From positions 124,001 to 188,000 of the forward strand of contig CANXME010000803.1 in the NCBI GenBank assembly GCA_948144175.1: 64,000 bases of DNA, in the 5' to 3' direction. The stretch is from Closterium sp. NIES-65 (taxonomy: Eukaryota; Streptophyta; Zygnematophyceae; Desmidiales; Closteriaceae). Shown piece by piece: positions 11,601 to 22,236 of this stretch. The notes below the pieces were generated by a model. The model was not told the DNA's origin and did not search any database. It saw only the letters and a list, made by a program, of their open reading frames with translations. The position numbers and the translations under genes were made by a program. Within the stretch, counting starts at the first letter, position 1. Every line of letters begins with the position of its first letter.

Positions 11601-13551
11601 CCCTTTGCCTTCTTCTCCTGCTTCCTCTCTTCCTGCTCTTGCCGACCCGGAGTCGGACTCTCTTCGTGCTGCCAGTCCTACTGTCACGCGTCTCCTTGCT
11701 ACTGCTGTCACTGACCCTTCTTTCGAGTCTTCTGCTGCGTCTGCCCTTGTCACTGAGCTCGTCGACTTTGCTGCGCGCTGTCTTCTAGACTACGCTGCTA
11801 GTCTTATCGTTGTGTCTGAGTTTGTCTGTCCTCCGTCCGTCGGGGGTGAGTGTGCCCTTGGCACGGACGTACTTGAGGACAGGCAGGAGGAGTTCCAGTG
11901 TCTGGTCGCCGCTTCACCTCATCTCGCGTCTGTACTGCTAGCCCCTGAGGGAGACCCGGATGCACTAGACATCCCGACTCCGCGCTCTTACGCGGAGGCG
12001 ATAGAGGGTCCCTACTCCTCTCAGTGGCAGGCAGCTATGGATGCAGAGATGGCTTCCTGGAAGTCCACAGGCACCTACGTTGACGCTGTTCCCCCTCCTG
12101 GGGCGAACATAGTCAGTGGCATGTGGATCTTCAGGGTGAAGCGGCCGCCGGGTTCTCCGCCTGTCTTCAAGGCGCGTTACGTGGCTCGTGGCTTCAGTCA
12201 GCGGCAGGGTTTTGACTACTTTCAGACCTTCTCCCCCACCCCGAAGATGACCACTCTTCGGATACTGCTGCACGTTGCTGCTCACCGTGACTACGAGCTG
12301 CACTCTCTCGACTTCAGCACTGCTTTCTTGCAGGGCAGCCTGCACGAGGAGATCTGGCTGCGTCGCCCACCTGGCTTCACTGGGTCTTTCCCTCGTGGTA
12401 CCCAGTGGAGTCTCCGGCGTCCAGTCTACGGTCTCCGCTAGGCGCCGCGTGAGTGGCACGACACACTGAGGACTACGATGGCGGCACTTGGGTTTGCTCC
12501 TTCTACTGCCGACCCGTCGCTGTTTCTGCGCACCGACACCTCTCTGCCGCCGTTCTACATCCTCGTGTACGTCGACGACTTGGTCTTTGCCACAGCTGAC
12601 ACTGCTGGACTCGCCTACGTGAAGTCCGAGCTGCTGAAGAGACACACGTGCACAGACCTGGGTGAACTGCGCAGCTACCTTGGCTTGCAGATCACCCGGG
12701 ACAGAGCACGCCGCACCATTACCCTGACTCAGTCACACATGGTGCAGCAGGTCCTTCAGCGCTTCGGCTTCACGTACTCCTCGCCTCAGGCCACTCCTCT
12801 GCCTACACGCCACTCGCTCTCAGCTCTGCCTTCGGATGAGTCCGTAGAGTCGAGTGGCCCGTATGCAGAGCTTGTTGGCTGCCTCATGTACATGATGACC
12901 TGCACACGACCTGACCTTGCATACCCTCTTAGCATTCTCGCACGCTATGTTGCTCCTTGGAGACACCAACCAGAGCACTTGGCTGCAGCGAAGAGGGTGT
13001 TGCGCTACTTGTGCAGTACGTCGGGCATGGGGCTAGTGCTTGGAGGGCGCAGTCCAGTGGTCCTCACTGGGCACGCGGACGCTTCTTGGGCTGACGACCA
13101 GGCTACACAGCGGTCGTCACATGGTTACACCTTCAGCCTTGGTTCCTGCTCTGTTTCGTGGCGGGCTACCCGCTCGTCTTCTGTTCTCAGCTCCAGTTGT
13201 GAGGCTGAGATCTACGCCGGGGCTATGGCTGCCCAGGAGCTTCGCTGGCTCACCTATCTGCTGACCGACCTTGGAGAGCCGCCGCGTTCTCCTCCTGTCC
13301 TGTACGTAGACAACAAGGCCATGCTGGCCATGTGTCGAGAGCAGCGACTGGAGCACAGGACAAAGCACATTGCTCTCCGCTACTTTCTTGCTCGTGAGCT
13401 GCAGCAGCGTGGACAGTTGCGACTTGCGTACGTGGCCTCTGAGGCCAACACTGCTGATGTCTTCACCAAGGCACTTGCGCCTTGTGCTCATCAGCGTTGC
13501 TGCACGCAGTTGGGTCTTGTGCCTGTCTTGCCTCACTTGCTCACTTCTTGA
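8695..13551 (+). pseudogene. Copia element B gag C-terminus, protease, integrase, RT, RNase H
   Basis: This continues the frame of 338-1273. It covers the rest of the polyglycine tract, PQQLREW (8851), the zinc finger GPCTYV...EQCGGTH...RRC (from about 8911), DSGAS protease (9301), integrase with MDVWGP, HLDRGGEF and NGIAERR, the repeat linker (10830-11075), and RT. A single nonsense codon, TAG 12439-12441, replaces CAG between the RT palm motifs. The frame is otherwise open to TGA 13549-13551, with YVDD at 12568. Apart from that stop and the nested insertion, this is the best-preserved polyprotein in the window. Confidence 0.92.
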
Positions 13552-13763
13552 CCTTGCTTGTACCTTCACCTATATATACTCTTGCTCTTGCTTGCTTGAC
13601 TCTTGTATATCTCTATATGTGATCTTGCATGTGAACTGGCCTTTTGGCCTTTGAACTTGTGCTCGGAATGTGTAGTGACTTTGTGATCCACCCTGAGCTT
13701 TGCTTTGCTTTGCTTGACTGTTCTTGTGACCCCTTGTTCTCCCCCACTTTGCCTATGGGGGTG
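13552..13763 (+). promoter_or_regulatory. Copia B 3' untranslated region and polypurine tract
   Basis: This holds the family 3' UTR (GTGAACTGGCC..., GTGATCCACCCTGAGC) and the tract ATGGGGGTG directly before the LTR. Confidence 0.75.
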
Positions 13764-13895
13764 TGTCAGAACATTATAGCTTACTTATTTGTGTAGGCTA
13801 TATTGGGGTATCCCATAGAGGGTACAACCCAATTAGGGTTTCATATTTGTACTCACTTCATTCATAGTTCATTCATTCTCGTTCACTTCTTCTCA
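13764..13895 (+). repeat. 3' LTR of Copia B
   Basis: The LTR begins TGTCAGAACATTATAGC after the polypurine tract. The end at TTCTCA (13895) is inferred from the 132-bp length of the LTRs of A and from adjoining sequence that belongs to another element. The next 5 bp, GATCA, would be the target duplication. Its partner lies left of the window. Confidence 0.8.
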
Positions 13896-14480
13896 GATCA
13901 CAATGTCACCACACATTCTGAGCACAAGTTCAAGAAGCAATAGTTTAAAGTTAACAATTATGAGCAAAGCTAGTGGTAGTTACAACGGGCAGGTGAGGAG
14001 GAGGAGAGAGAGTGAGAGGAGAGGAGATAGGAGGCGACGGATGAAGCTGCAGACACACGGGCAACAGGAGGCACACTGGCACAGGGCTACCGGAACAACG
14101 CTCCGGAATACTGGAGTAACTGGCCCCGCGGCTAAAGTAGCGGCAGACGAGCAACGGACCCACGGGCGGCTGGCACAGCTGGCTACGACTGGGCTACCGG
14201 ACGAAGTCCCCGGAATACAGGTGCTGCTGGCGACACGACGGCAACCTCCATTCAGCTTCCCCAAACGATCCCACTCCTCCTGACACACACCCGCTGCTAC
14301 ACCCCTAGCTCCACTCTCACCCCACCCCCTAGCACCACTCCGTCGAATCCCACACACCCACCCCCCTCAGCGGCAGCTGCAGCAGTGGGAGACAGAGGAG
14401 GAGGAGGAGCAGGGGAGACTACACACCCGCCATCCCCCAGGTCGCGCGGCCCCCGAAGGAGCCGCGACGGGCGACGGGAA

Positions 14481-14512
<32 letters not shown>

Positions 14513-15184
14513 GGTGCCGTAGGTAGGGCGACGGAGCCGGGCTGTAGGTAGGGCGATGGGACGACGGGGCCGCAGGTAGAGCGGCGGGGCCGGGGCCAGG
14601 GCCGCAGGTAGGGTCGCCCGAGCCGCGCGCAGGCGGCCCGAGCCGCGCGCGGGCCTGGCGCCGCCCGTACGGGTCGCGCGTAGGCCTGGCGCGGCCCGTA
14701 CGGGCCGCGGACGGGTCTGGCGCGGCCCGTACGTGCCGCGCGCAGGCTGTACGGGCCGCGCGCAGGCCACGACGGGCGACGGGGGGCGGAGGTCCCCGTC
14801 GCCCGTCGCAGCGCCTCCCGGGAGCGGCGCGCGGCGTGACGGGGCAGTAACCCGCCGCGCGCCTCGGGGCGCACAGCGGGCAGAAAACCGCCGTGCGCCT
14901 CGGGGCGCCCGGCGGGATGAAAAACTGCCGCACGCCACGGGGCGTGCGGCACAGAGAGTAGTGATAGCAGTAGCAGTAGGAGTTGCAGCCGAAGCAACGA
15001 GGTGGTAAGTCCACCCACAGGATCGATCCAAGGGGATCGACCTGCTCTGATAGCATGTGATAATTCAGAAGAAAGAAGAGGACTGCACTAGCAAGAATGT
15101 GGATACAAATAGGAAACCCTAGAAGTGTTATACTCGCTATAGAGCACCCCACTACAGGCTAGAGCATAAGATAACATTCTGACA
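13896..15184 (-). mobile_element. Minus-strand Copia-derived element G without gag-pol (right part)
   Basis: Read on the minus strand: a 129-bp LTR (15184-15056), then the primer-binding site TGCTATCAGAGCAGGTC, then a GC-rich leader (about 15040-14370) with a long G run at 14486-14511, then about 400 bp of unrecognised sequence, then the family 3' UTR (TTGAACTTGTGCTC...GTGACATTGTGATC) at 13950-13896. That 3' UTR is cut by the insertion of B. No gag, protease, integrase or RT motif is present, so the element joins a leader almost directly to a 3' UTR, as in a non-autonomous (LARD-like) derivative. A minus-strand open frame at 13980-14357 resembles nothing I know. Confidence 0.7.
15056..15184 (-). 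repeat. 5' LTR of element G
   Basis: On the minus strand it starts TGTCAGAATGTTATCTTATG and ends TTATCACA. It is close to the solo LTR at 43719-43847, with the same TGTCAGAATG start and CTGTAGTGGGGTGCTCTATAG core, so both belong to one LTR subfamily. Confidence 0.85.
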
Positions 15185-15976
15185 CGCCACTATCCGGGAT
15201 AATACGGTATATGAAAAAAATTCGCATGACTCGCTCTTGCGGCTCTAAACAATAGTCTACCATTGGAGCCAGACCCCTGTTTTTGTATCCATTGATAAAT
15301 TCATTCGAAAATGTGCTTGAAAAAAAATGTGCTATATAATTAGATCCGGGTACCGTATTATGTAGCCTTTTCATAGAAGCCCCCCCCCCAAGCCCCCCCC
15401 ACCCCCCCCCCCCCCCCCTTCCCCCCATTTTTTCCCTGTAAAGTAACACCCTAGGGTGTTATGTCCGGGAGAATACGGTACGGTATCAGTAGGTTGCCCT
15501 GACTACATTCTTGTACAATGCAAGTGCCATCATACACACCTTCACAGGACTCATAGCGGCCATTTGCAAAAGGCAACTCAAGTCAATAAGAAATTGGTTG
15601 CACATCCGGGTTCTAAAAATTGCAGCAAAGTTCAACAATTTGTAGAGAGCCACGACCTGAGAGGGCATGGTGAGGGAGACGAAGTGAAAAAAATGTGAAA
15701 CTCACACAGCTACAAAGATTATGACAAAACAAGTGGAAGGTGGGGGCAGTAATTATGGTAACAGGGAGCAGGGATGGTGGGTGAGGGAGGGAGAGGGGAA
15801 GTGGGGACAGGAGGGGGCGGGGGACGTGGGGAAGGGGAAAGGCATGAGAGAAAACGAGAATGTGCACAAAAGAAGGAATATCATGCTGACAAGAGGACAT
15901 TACCAGCCAACTCACTTCGTAAATTTGCAGTATACGTGGTCCATTTCTTCACTCCTTCAGAATTGGTTGCTTTGCT
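15185..15976. other. Intergenic region, no gene recognised
   Basis: This holds a long C-rich stretch (15380-15426), a perfect 16-bp palindrome AACACCCTAGGGTGTT (15447-15462), and CCGGGANAATACGGTA twice in direct orientation (about 15194 and 15465) with a related inverted CCGGGTACCGTATTAT near 15346. These may mark a small degraded repeat element. Open frames here match no family I can name. Confidence 0.5.
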
Positions 15977-15978
15977 TA

Positions 15979-17123
15979 TCAAATGCATGACCCTTGCTCC
16001 TGTGCGCCATCTCCTCCCCTTACTTCGTCACTACACACGTCACCATACAGCCGCTCAAAATCCTCATCCTTCAGTCGCAGCACAAAGCTCAGGCTCACAT
16101 GCAGACCAGCCCGAGCCACTCCACCGAGCCTTGGCCGAATTCGCCGAGTCAAACTGTACCCGAAATACTGTGGGTGCTGAACCGCCTCGTCGATACCCCT
16201 CCCTACTTCATCCAGGTACTGTAGCTCTGGCATTAAGTTATTATTCCAGCTGTAATTGAAGAGATGAGGGAATTTCTGAACCATGTCAATAGCGAAGTGG
16301 GGTGGGATGCCATAACTGTCAAATGCAGCAATTGTGGGCAGAATTCGCTTGGTAGTGGAAAGTCCAAGGATCGATGGGTTGGCTCGGATGAGTTTTGCAG
16401 GCTTGGCGATTCCCGAACCAAGCCAGAAGGTTAGGGTCGGTTGGAGGTTCTCTGGGATGGAGTAGGTTAGGCAGTGTGGGTGGCGTGAGATCAGCACAGG
16501 GGTGTCGCGTGATTGGTCGAGCCCCCATGCTTCCACCAGGTGAGAAATTGTTGGGCAGATATTCTCTTCAATACTCAGCCCGAGGAGCTGTGGACAGGCA
16601 GACAAAACTTTCCCAGTCAAGCCAGGTTTGATGCCACAGAGGTGAGGTAATCCGCCATGGCTCGGGCAGTTGAAGGCGGGTAAAACAAAAGTTTGGGAAA
16701 GGAGGAAAGGGCTTTTCCAGTGTCTACCCCCAAACTCTGGAGAAAAACCAGCCTTTCCATTGCCACGTCAGCAGGCATCGCGTGGTACTGAGTCAGAATG
16801 CGGGACATCTTACGTGGCTGCACGCCGATTTCCGTCAGCATCAGCCGCCATTCCGCCTCGGAGGGACTCAGGTAGGTGAACGAAGACTGGGACGACTTAA
16901 GAGGCGCTGAGCACCTTCGGGGTTTGAGAGCATCTGACGGACGCACGGTGTGCTTAAACGACGGCACTCGGGAACTCATCATTCCATCGCCGTCGCCGCC
17001 GTTTCTGCCGCAGCCGTAGTCGCTGCCGCCTTTATTCCTGATGCTGCTGCCGCCGCTGCTGCTGTAAGTGCGACAACTGCTCCCTTTACTACGTCCCACA
17101 AAAGATATCGGAAAAACAATCAT
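15979..17123 (-). pseudogene. mTERF-family organellar nucleic-acid-binding protein, one frameshift
   Basis: Minus-strand gene of about 380 codons, ATG at 17123 and TGA ending at 15979. The product carries repeated mTERF-type helices with P-x-L-L/F spacing (for example CPQLLGLSIEENI, NPSILGLSTTKRI, FPHLFNYSWNNN, HPQYFGYSLTRRI). Such proteins act in plastids or mitochondria in transcription and RNA metabolism. Plant mTERF genes are often intronless, as here. The N-terminus is Ser/Gly-rich with Arg, compatible with a transit peptide. The frame breaks near 16635: the upstream frame reaches TGA at 16617-16619, while G-I-K-P-G-L-T-G-K, the expected sequence, lies one frame over. Loss of one G explains it. 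This is either a pseudogene or an assembly error. Confidence 0.8.
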
Positions 17124-17263
17124 TCTAGATTCGAGAAGGATTCAGCAGTCCATCCGGGCCCTGGTGGGTTGGTTCCCACCAGGGCCCCCTCCTGGTGGAA
17201 ACGGGTTCCCACCAGGGCCGCACGCGGAAAAACAATCATTCTAGATTCGAGAAGGATTCAGCA
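17109..17263. repeat. 39-bp direct repeats flanking a hairpin at the mTERF start
   Basis: The 39-bp sequence starting CGGAAAAACAATCATTC occurs at 17109-17147 and 17225-17263. Between the copies lies GGGCCCTGGTGGG / TTGGTT / CCCACCAGGGCCC (17156-17187), a perfect 13-bp stem, followed by a second imperfect copy of the arms. The repeat contains the reverse complement of the mTERF start codon, so the ATG and its surroundings are duplicated. Confidence 0.8.
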
Positions 17264-17520
17264 AACCATGTCTGCGAAACTAAGAATGATAATTACCATG
17301 GGAATTTCTAGCGCAAGGGGCGGCAATGTCTAGACATGCTTTGAGCAATCTCACGAAACTATCGCTAGGGTTTCAGCGAACTTGATACGGTAGATGCTTT
17401 TCGCCGGAATTCTCTCCAGAATGAACAGCGACAACAATTTTCTGCGCGATACACGCGTGGAGTCGCGGTGACATTGTTTTGACTCGGTTGCATTAGGTCC
17501 AGAGGTTTCGAACCTAGGAA
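17264..17520. promoter_or_regulatory. Presumed divergent intergenic region between mTERF and GH1
   Basis: Without the MULE, only about 0.5 kb would separate the mTERF start (minus) from the glycosidase start (plus). No clear TATA box or other element is convincing by eye. The call rests on gene arrangement only. Confidence 0.4.
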
Positions 17521-17529
17521 GGAAGATTG

Positions 17530-18034
17530 GAGAGAATTTCTCCAGACCCGGAAACGGTGATTTGCCGTTGCACACGTGGCCTCAAATTGCTACCGTGGTC
17601 GGACAATTCGATGATAATTGCTCGAGTGGTCTTGCCAGAGGTTTCCTCGTCTTGCCAGAGGTTTCCTCTGGCTTTTTTTTATCCGGCACATTACCCAAAA
17701 CCGGTTTTTAGCCCTGCTTTTCTTACGTCGTTCGTGTCTCTTCCCGCAAAAACGTGGCGTGTGGTTTTCCACCTGAAATTTTCGGCTGGGTGACGTGCGC
17801 GAGGGCGGCCACGTCACCGTTCGAATACACGACAATAATCAACACGATCATCTTGGGTGAACATTCGCGCTCATTTTCGGTCCAATTCTTGACCAATCCG
17901 CGCATAGAGATATGAATCCCCGATCATATACTCAGTTGCACGACTGTCCACACGCGCGACCAATTACAGAGCGCGTTTGATTGGTCAACTTTATGCGCGG
18001 GGCTTTTCTGACCTTGCGCGTCCAATCAGGCGCG
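17530..18034 (+). repeat. Left terminal inverted repeat of the MULE
   Basis: This matches the reverse complement of 26931-27441 with few changes. It includes a duplicated CTTGCCAGAGGTTTCCTC unit (17631-17668) and GCGCGTCCAATCAGGCGCG near the inner edge. The divergence point is placed at about 18034 by eye. Confidence 0.9.
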
Positions 18035-18287
18035 CTCATATAGGGTCACGCCCATATTAGATCGCGCTACTGGAAATGGAATATTTGTTTAAACTGACGA
18101 ATCCTACAAAAGGTACACACGCCGAAACAAAACATCTGGCCAATTAGATTCAAATTCAAACGCTAAGTCAATATCCCGCGCATTTTTTTTAAAAAGTGAT
18201 GCAACACACCTCACACACCCTATTCTCTCGTCGTTTTAGGGTTGACATCCTACTTTGTTCCTGTATCTCTTCTAGGAGGTAATTCAG

Positions 18288-21247
18288 TTGGAACGTTTCT
18301 ACTACCCGCAATGGGTTCGTCATCTAATACTACTAACACAGAGTACGACTCAGGCGACGAAGATACGGAGTTTTGTTTTGTTGGCACTGGAGAGCCCAGA
18401 TATGTACCGTGCATTGCTCCGAAATATGACGGATGAAGATAATCACTCGCCACCATTAGTGATAAACGATCGAGCCCCGTTGTGTGAAGGTCAACTGTAC
18501 TCCTCGAAGAAATTTCTGTACGAGGCGTTGGAAGATTATTCGGTAGCCCACAACTTCGGTTTTAGGGTTTCAAAGAGTAGGCCAAACAGAGCCCGCACTA
18601 TTTGCATGAGTCACCATGAGCGACGTAAACCAGCTTGAAAGTGGCGGTATGAGTACTCAACTGACGGAGCGGGTGGGTTTTGGCGTGTTGATAAACTGTC
18701 CGCCCCAACATCTCATTGTTGCTCACCCGTTGATCGGGACCGCTACGTGAACCACACTACAAATAAAGTAGCTTATCTACAACGTCATCATGGGAACCTT
18801 GTCCACGCCGCTCCACATCACCCTCCCGGGACTTACAAGGATCAGATTGCGTCGACCGGCGGTCCTGACATCAATTATCATCAATCTTGGAGGTAAGTAT
18901 TATAGCATTCTATTGTGGCTCCCAACCTTCCATCTCATCCGTGTACCATAAAGAAATGTTCATGATTACCCACACAATGTCTCTCATGTTCGTGCTACAT
19001 GCCTATACTGTCTTGCACGTTATCACCAATCATCGCAGGCTCAAGGAAAAGATGTTGAAGGAGCGGTTTGGAGATTGGAAAACATCGTTTCGTTACATCC
19101 CTCGCCTGTTGGAACGCTTCAGGGCGATTGACCCTGAATCAACGCTCGACCTTGTGACGAAGGATCACGCTTTCTTCCGTGTTTTTGCCGCCCCATCGGC
19201 ATCAAAAACTGCTCTAAGGTTCTGCCGACCGGTCATTGGTATGGATGGCACGTTTCTCATTCGGGCACAGCGTGCTACGCTCTTGGTTGCAGCTGCTAAG
19301 GATGGCAATAACCAGCTTGTTCCACTCACGTACGGCCTATGCGAGAGTGAGAATAAGGACAGTTGGAAGTGGTTTTGTGAGAACTTGTTGAAGCATATTC
19401 CATCTTGGCCAACCACACTGAATGCCTCCCTTATTAGTGACCGTGACAAGGGGTTGATTCCTGCTGTTAAAGAAGTCTTCCCATTAGAGCTTCCCCACTA
19501 CTTTTGCAGCTGGCATTTGGAGCAAAATGTGCTAAAGTTTGGGCCCAACGCCTCGGACCTCTTCAAGAAGCTCGCCAACTGCCGCACCAAGGCGAAGTTT
19601 GGGAAACTCGTGAGGAGATGCCGGCAGCAGTGCGCCGCAATGGCTAACTATCTTTTCGGGGTTGAAGAAGGGCGTGCGCAACAGACCGGTGGCCGACGCA
19701 AAACCAACCGACGAGCTAGCGTGCCAGAGTCAGGAGATGAGTTAAGGAGCATGAATAGTGCCGCAAAACAGGCAAGAAAGGCGAGGATGGAGTTGCGGCG
19801 GCAAAGACGACGTCAAAGCAGGGGAGAGCAGCAGCAAACAATGGCGGCAGATGATACCACTAACCGCACCTTTCCCTCCATGCCTCCTTCGCCGGCTGCC
19901 GACATTGTCGATTCATCGGCTCAAGAGACCACACCAACATCTGTGCTCCCTTCGTTCGCAGGCGATAACCAAGGAGATGAGCCGGCACCTTTGGACAATA
20001 ATCAACCGGAAACAGATGCCACACCAGAAGTGTTCAATGACCAGTTTGAGGTGGAGGACGGGAGTCAGATCAGCTGCGGGGAGGATTCCGGGGATGAGGA
20101 CGGTACAGATAATGGCCAGTGCTCAGATCCCACCACTACGCTATCCAACGCAGCTGCGCAACAAGCGGCCAAGATGCGGCAAAGGCGGAAGGAGATTCTT
20201 AGAGGGAAACGGGATGCAAGGGTTGGAAGGGCCAGTGTCTTCGACAACAGGGCAACAACCGACCCTCATTTGCCAACGCAAGAGAGCCAAACACAACGTC
20301 ATCCAACACTTCAGCACCGTGTTCCCCCCCCCATGGGTCGGCGCAACGAAGCAGCACGAAGTGCGGACGTCACCGGCGATCCAGAGACGGGGTTGGGTGG
20401 GTTGGGCAATGCGGATGCTCAGCAAGGGGCTGGGGACCAGATGGAGGAAGGTGCGGGTATAATTGTTCGCACGGGACAGGATGGCCCCAGGTACAAGAGG
20501 AAAAAGAAGATTACAGTCTTCATCAAGCAATGGGCACGGTGTTATGCCCCCACATGTCGTTTTGGTATCTACAGCAGCCAAATGGTGGAGTCCATAAACA
20601 ACGCTATCAAGAAGATCCGTATTCTGCCCGTGACGTACGTAATGGCGGGCATGTGGGATTGGATGGCAAAGATCTACTCGGATGGACAGCGGAGATCTTT
20701 AAACTGGCAGCATACATTGACGGTCGAGGGTGAGAAGCGGTTTGAGCTGAAAAAGAACCGAAGCCGTGGCTATAGGGTCACACGCAACGGTCCAAGCAAT
20801 GCCATGGTTCGAAACAAGGGCTCCCTGCTGGATCCACGTCCTCTATCCTTCAACAATGATGTCGGAGAGAGATTGTGCGAATGCAAAAACTGGCAAGAGT
20901 ATCGGTTCCCATGCTCACATGCATTTGCACACTTACGGGAGAGGGGAATGGATCCTATACCATTGATTTCCAGGTATTGGAAGGCCGACAACTGGAAAAG
21001 GACTTATGGGTCTCTCATTCCGTATTCGTGTGTAGACACGGTTATTGCTGAAAACGAGCCAGTTGAGGAGGGAGTTTGTGATCCTCCTATTTTTGTGCAG
21101 AGAGGAGCAGGGCGGCCACAATCAAACCGAAGGCGTGAAGCCCCTAAACGGAGATACAAGTGCGGTGACTGTGGCTCGACGGAGCATACCCGGAAGAAAT
21201 GTAAGGGGAAATATGGGGGGTCAGGTGTGTATCACGTAGCAAGCTAG
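18288..21247 (+). pseudogene. MULE transposase (MuDR/FAR1 type), damaged
   Basis: Exon 1 ends at 18892 (AG|GTAAGT) and exon 2 starts at 19039 (CGCAG|G); the splice keeps frame (TGG AG|G CTC AAG). The N-terminal DNA-binding-like domain (LCEGQLYSSKKFLYEAL..., HCCSPVDRD) is followed by the DDE core: Asp in GMDGTFL (19244), Asp in ISDRDKGL (19439), C-x2-H in YFCSWHLEQN, and Glu in MVESINNAIK (20588). A SWIM zinc finger (C-E-C...C-S-H, about 20876-20925) and a zinc knuckle C-X2-C-X4-H-X4-C (21161-21202) follow; stop is TAG 21245-21247. Faults: in-frame TGA at 18636-18638 where Cys is expected, and a more natural upstream start (MGSSSNT, 18312) that is out of frame. ATG 18426 is an alternative start. 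A ~280-residue Q/D/P-rich segment separates the second Asp from the Glu. Confidence 0.85.
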
Positions 21248-22107
21248 TGCTACGGGGATAGTTTGATTGCTGGATATTAACTACTGCATAAGAATTTTAG
21301 GGAATGTGGTACGTTGCATGCTCTTTGCTACTAGGAGAAAAGGAGCAACGATTTGCCATTAGTTGAAGATATATGAAACTCCATATGACCGGCCATAAAC
21401 ATTACTGCCCTTGACCAGTAGTACGCACACGCGCAATCCACCGGCTGTATTCACACGTGCAAACGACAGGGCAAATGCAGACGCACATATGACCGGTCAT
21501 ATGTGTACGCGCATATGACCGGTCATATACTCACGTGCACAAGACAGGTAGTTAACGGACGAGCATATTACCAGACCACTGGCCGGATTTAGGGTACGAT
21601 GTTACCACGCGAGCCCGACGTTACGTGCCAAGGACGGATGCAGATTAGATTAACAATGTTGACAACCGTTAATACAAACAGTGCGTTTTGAGGTCTACTT
21701 TCCATCATATGATTTTGTATCGCGAAATTAGGGTTCACGACAATAAGGAAATTGCATATCTTTGCATCGGAATAGACATATTGTATACACGGAAGAAACA
21801 TAGTTTGAGTGGAGTGTAAGTAGCAAGATGTTAGAAGAACCTGATAGTCGTTAATCTCGTGTCCCTCACATCAATACACCACAACCCTTAACTTACTACC
21901 ACCCGGGACAGCCCATGTAACACACTCATAGGTAATATTAAATCCTTTAGATACAATACTGTCAAGAACGGAATGGTGGTTCGACTAAGGTTGGTTGGGG
22001 TGCGTAAACCTAACCCATAGTGTTATACCCCATGTAACAACCCTCAGGTAAAAATATATCATATGACGATACCATTCACGTATCCACACTTCCATTTTTG
22101 GCCATAT
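21248..22107. other. MULE spacer with CATATGACCGGTCATATG-type palindromes
   Basis: No gene is recognised. The palindrome ATATGACCGGTCATAT occurs twice (about 21487 and 21513), with a half-diverged copy near 21385. Related sites reappear at about 22755-22795. They could be protein-binding sites. Confidence 0.5.
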
Positions 22108-22236
22108 TGTGAGAATGAACGATAATGAATGGACTATGAAAGAGTTGGGTACAAGTACTAACCCTAATTGGGTTGTACCCCATATAGGCTACCCCACTAC
22201 AGCCTACACAAAAGCATAAGCTATAATGCTCTGACA
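22108..22236 (-). mobile_element. Solo Copia LTR inside the MULE
   Basis: This is a minus-strand 129-bp LTR (TGTCAGAGCATTATAGC...ATTCTCACA) closely related to the LTRs of D. It is flanked by the 5-bp duplication CATAT at 22103-22107 and 22237-22241. No internal Copia sequence remains, as expected after LTR-LTR recombination. Confidence 0.9.

Noticed and set aside
15456-15698. 80-residue frame on the plus strand
   Set aside because: No recognisable motif, no neighbouring gene context and a length expected by chance.
17351-17835. Short frames in the left MULE repeat and their near copies at 27053-27468
   Set aside because: They are the same non-coding inverted repeat read twice; no domain is recognisable.
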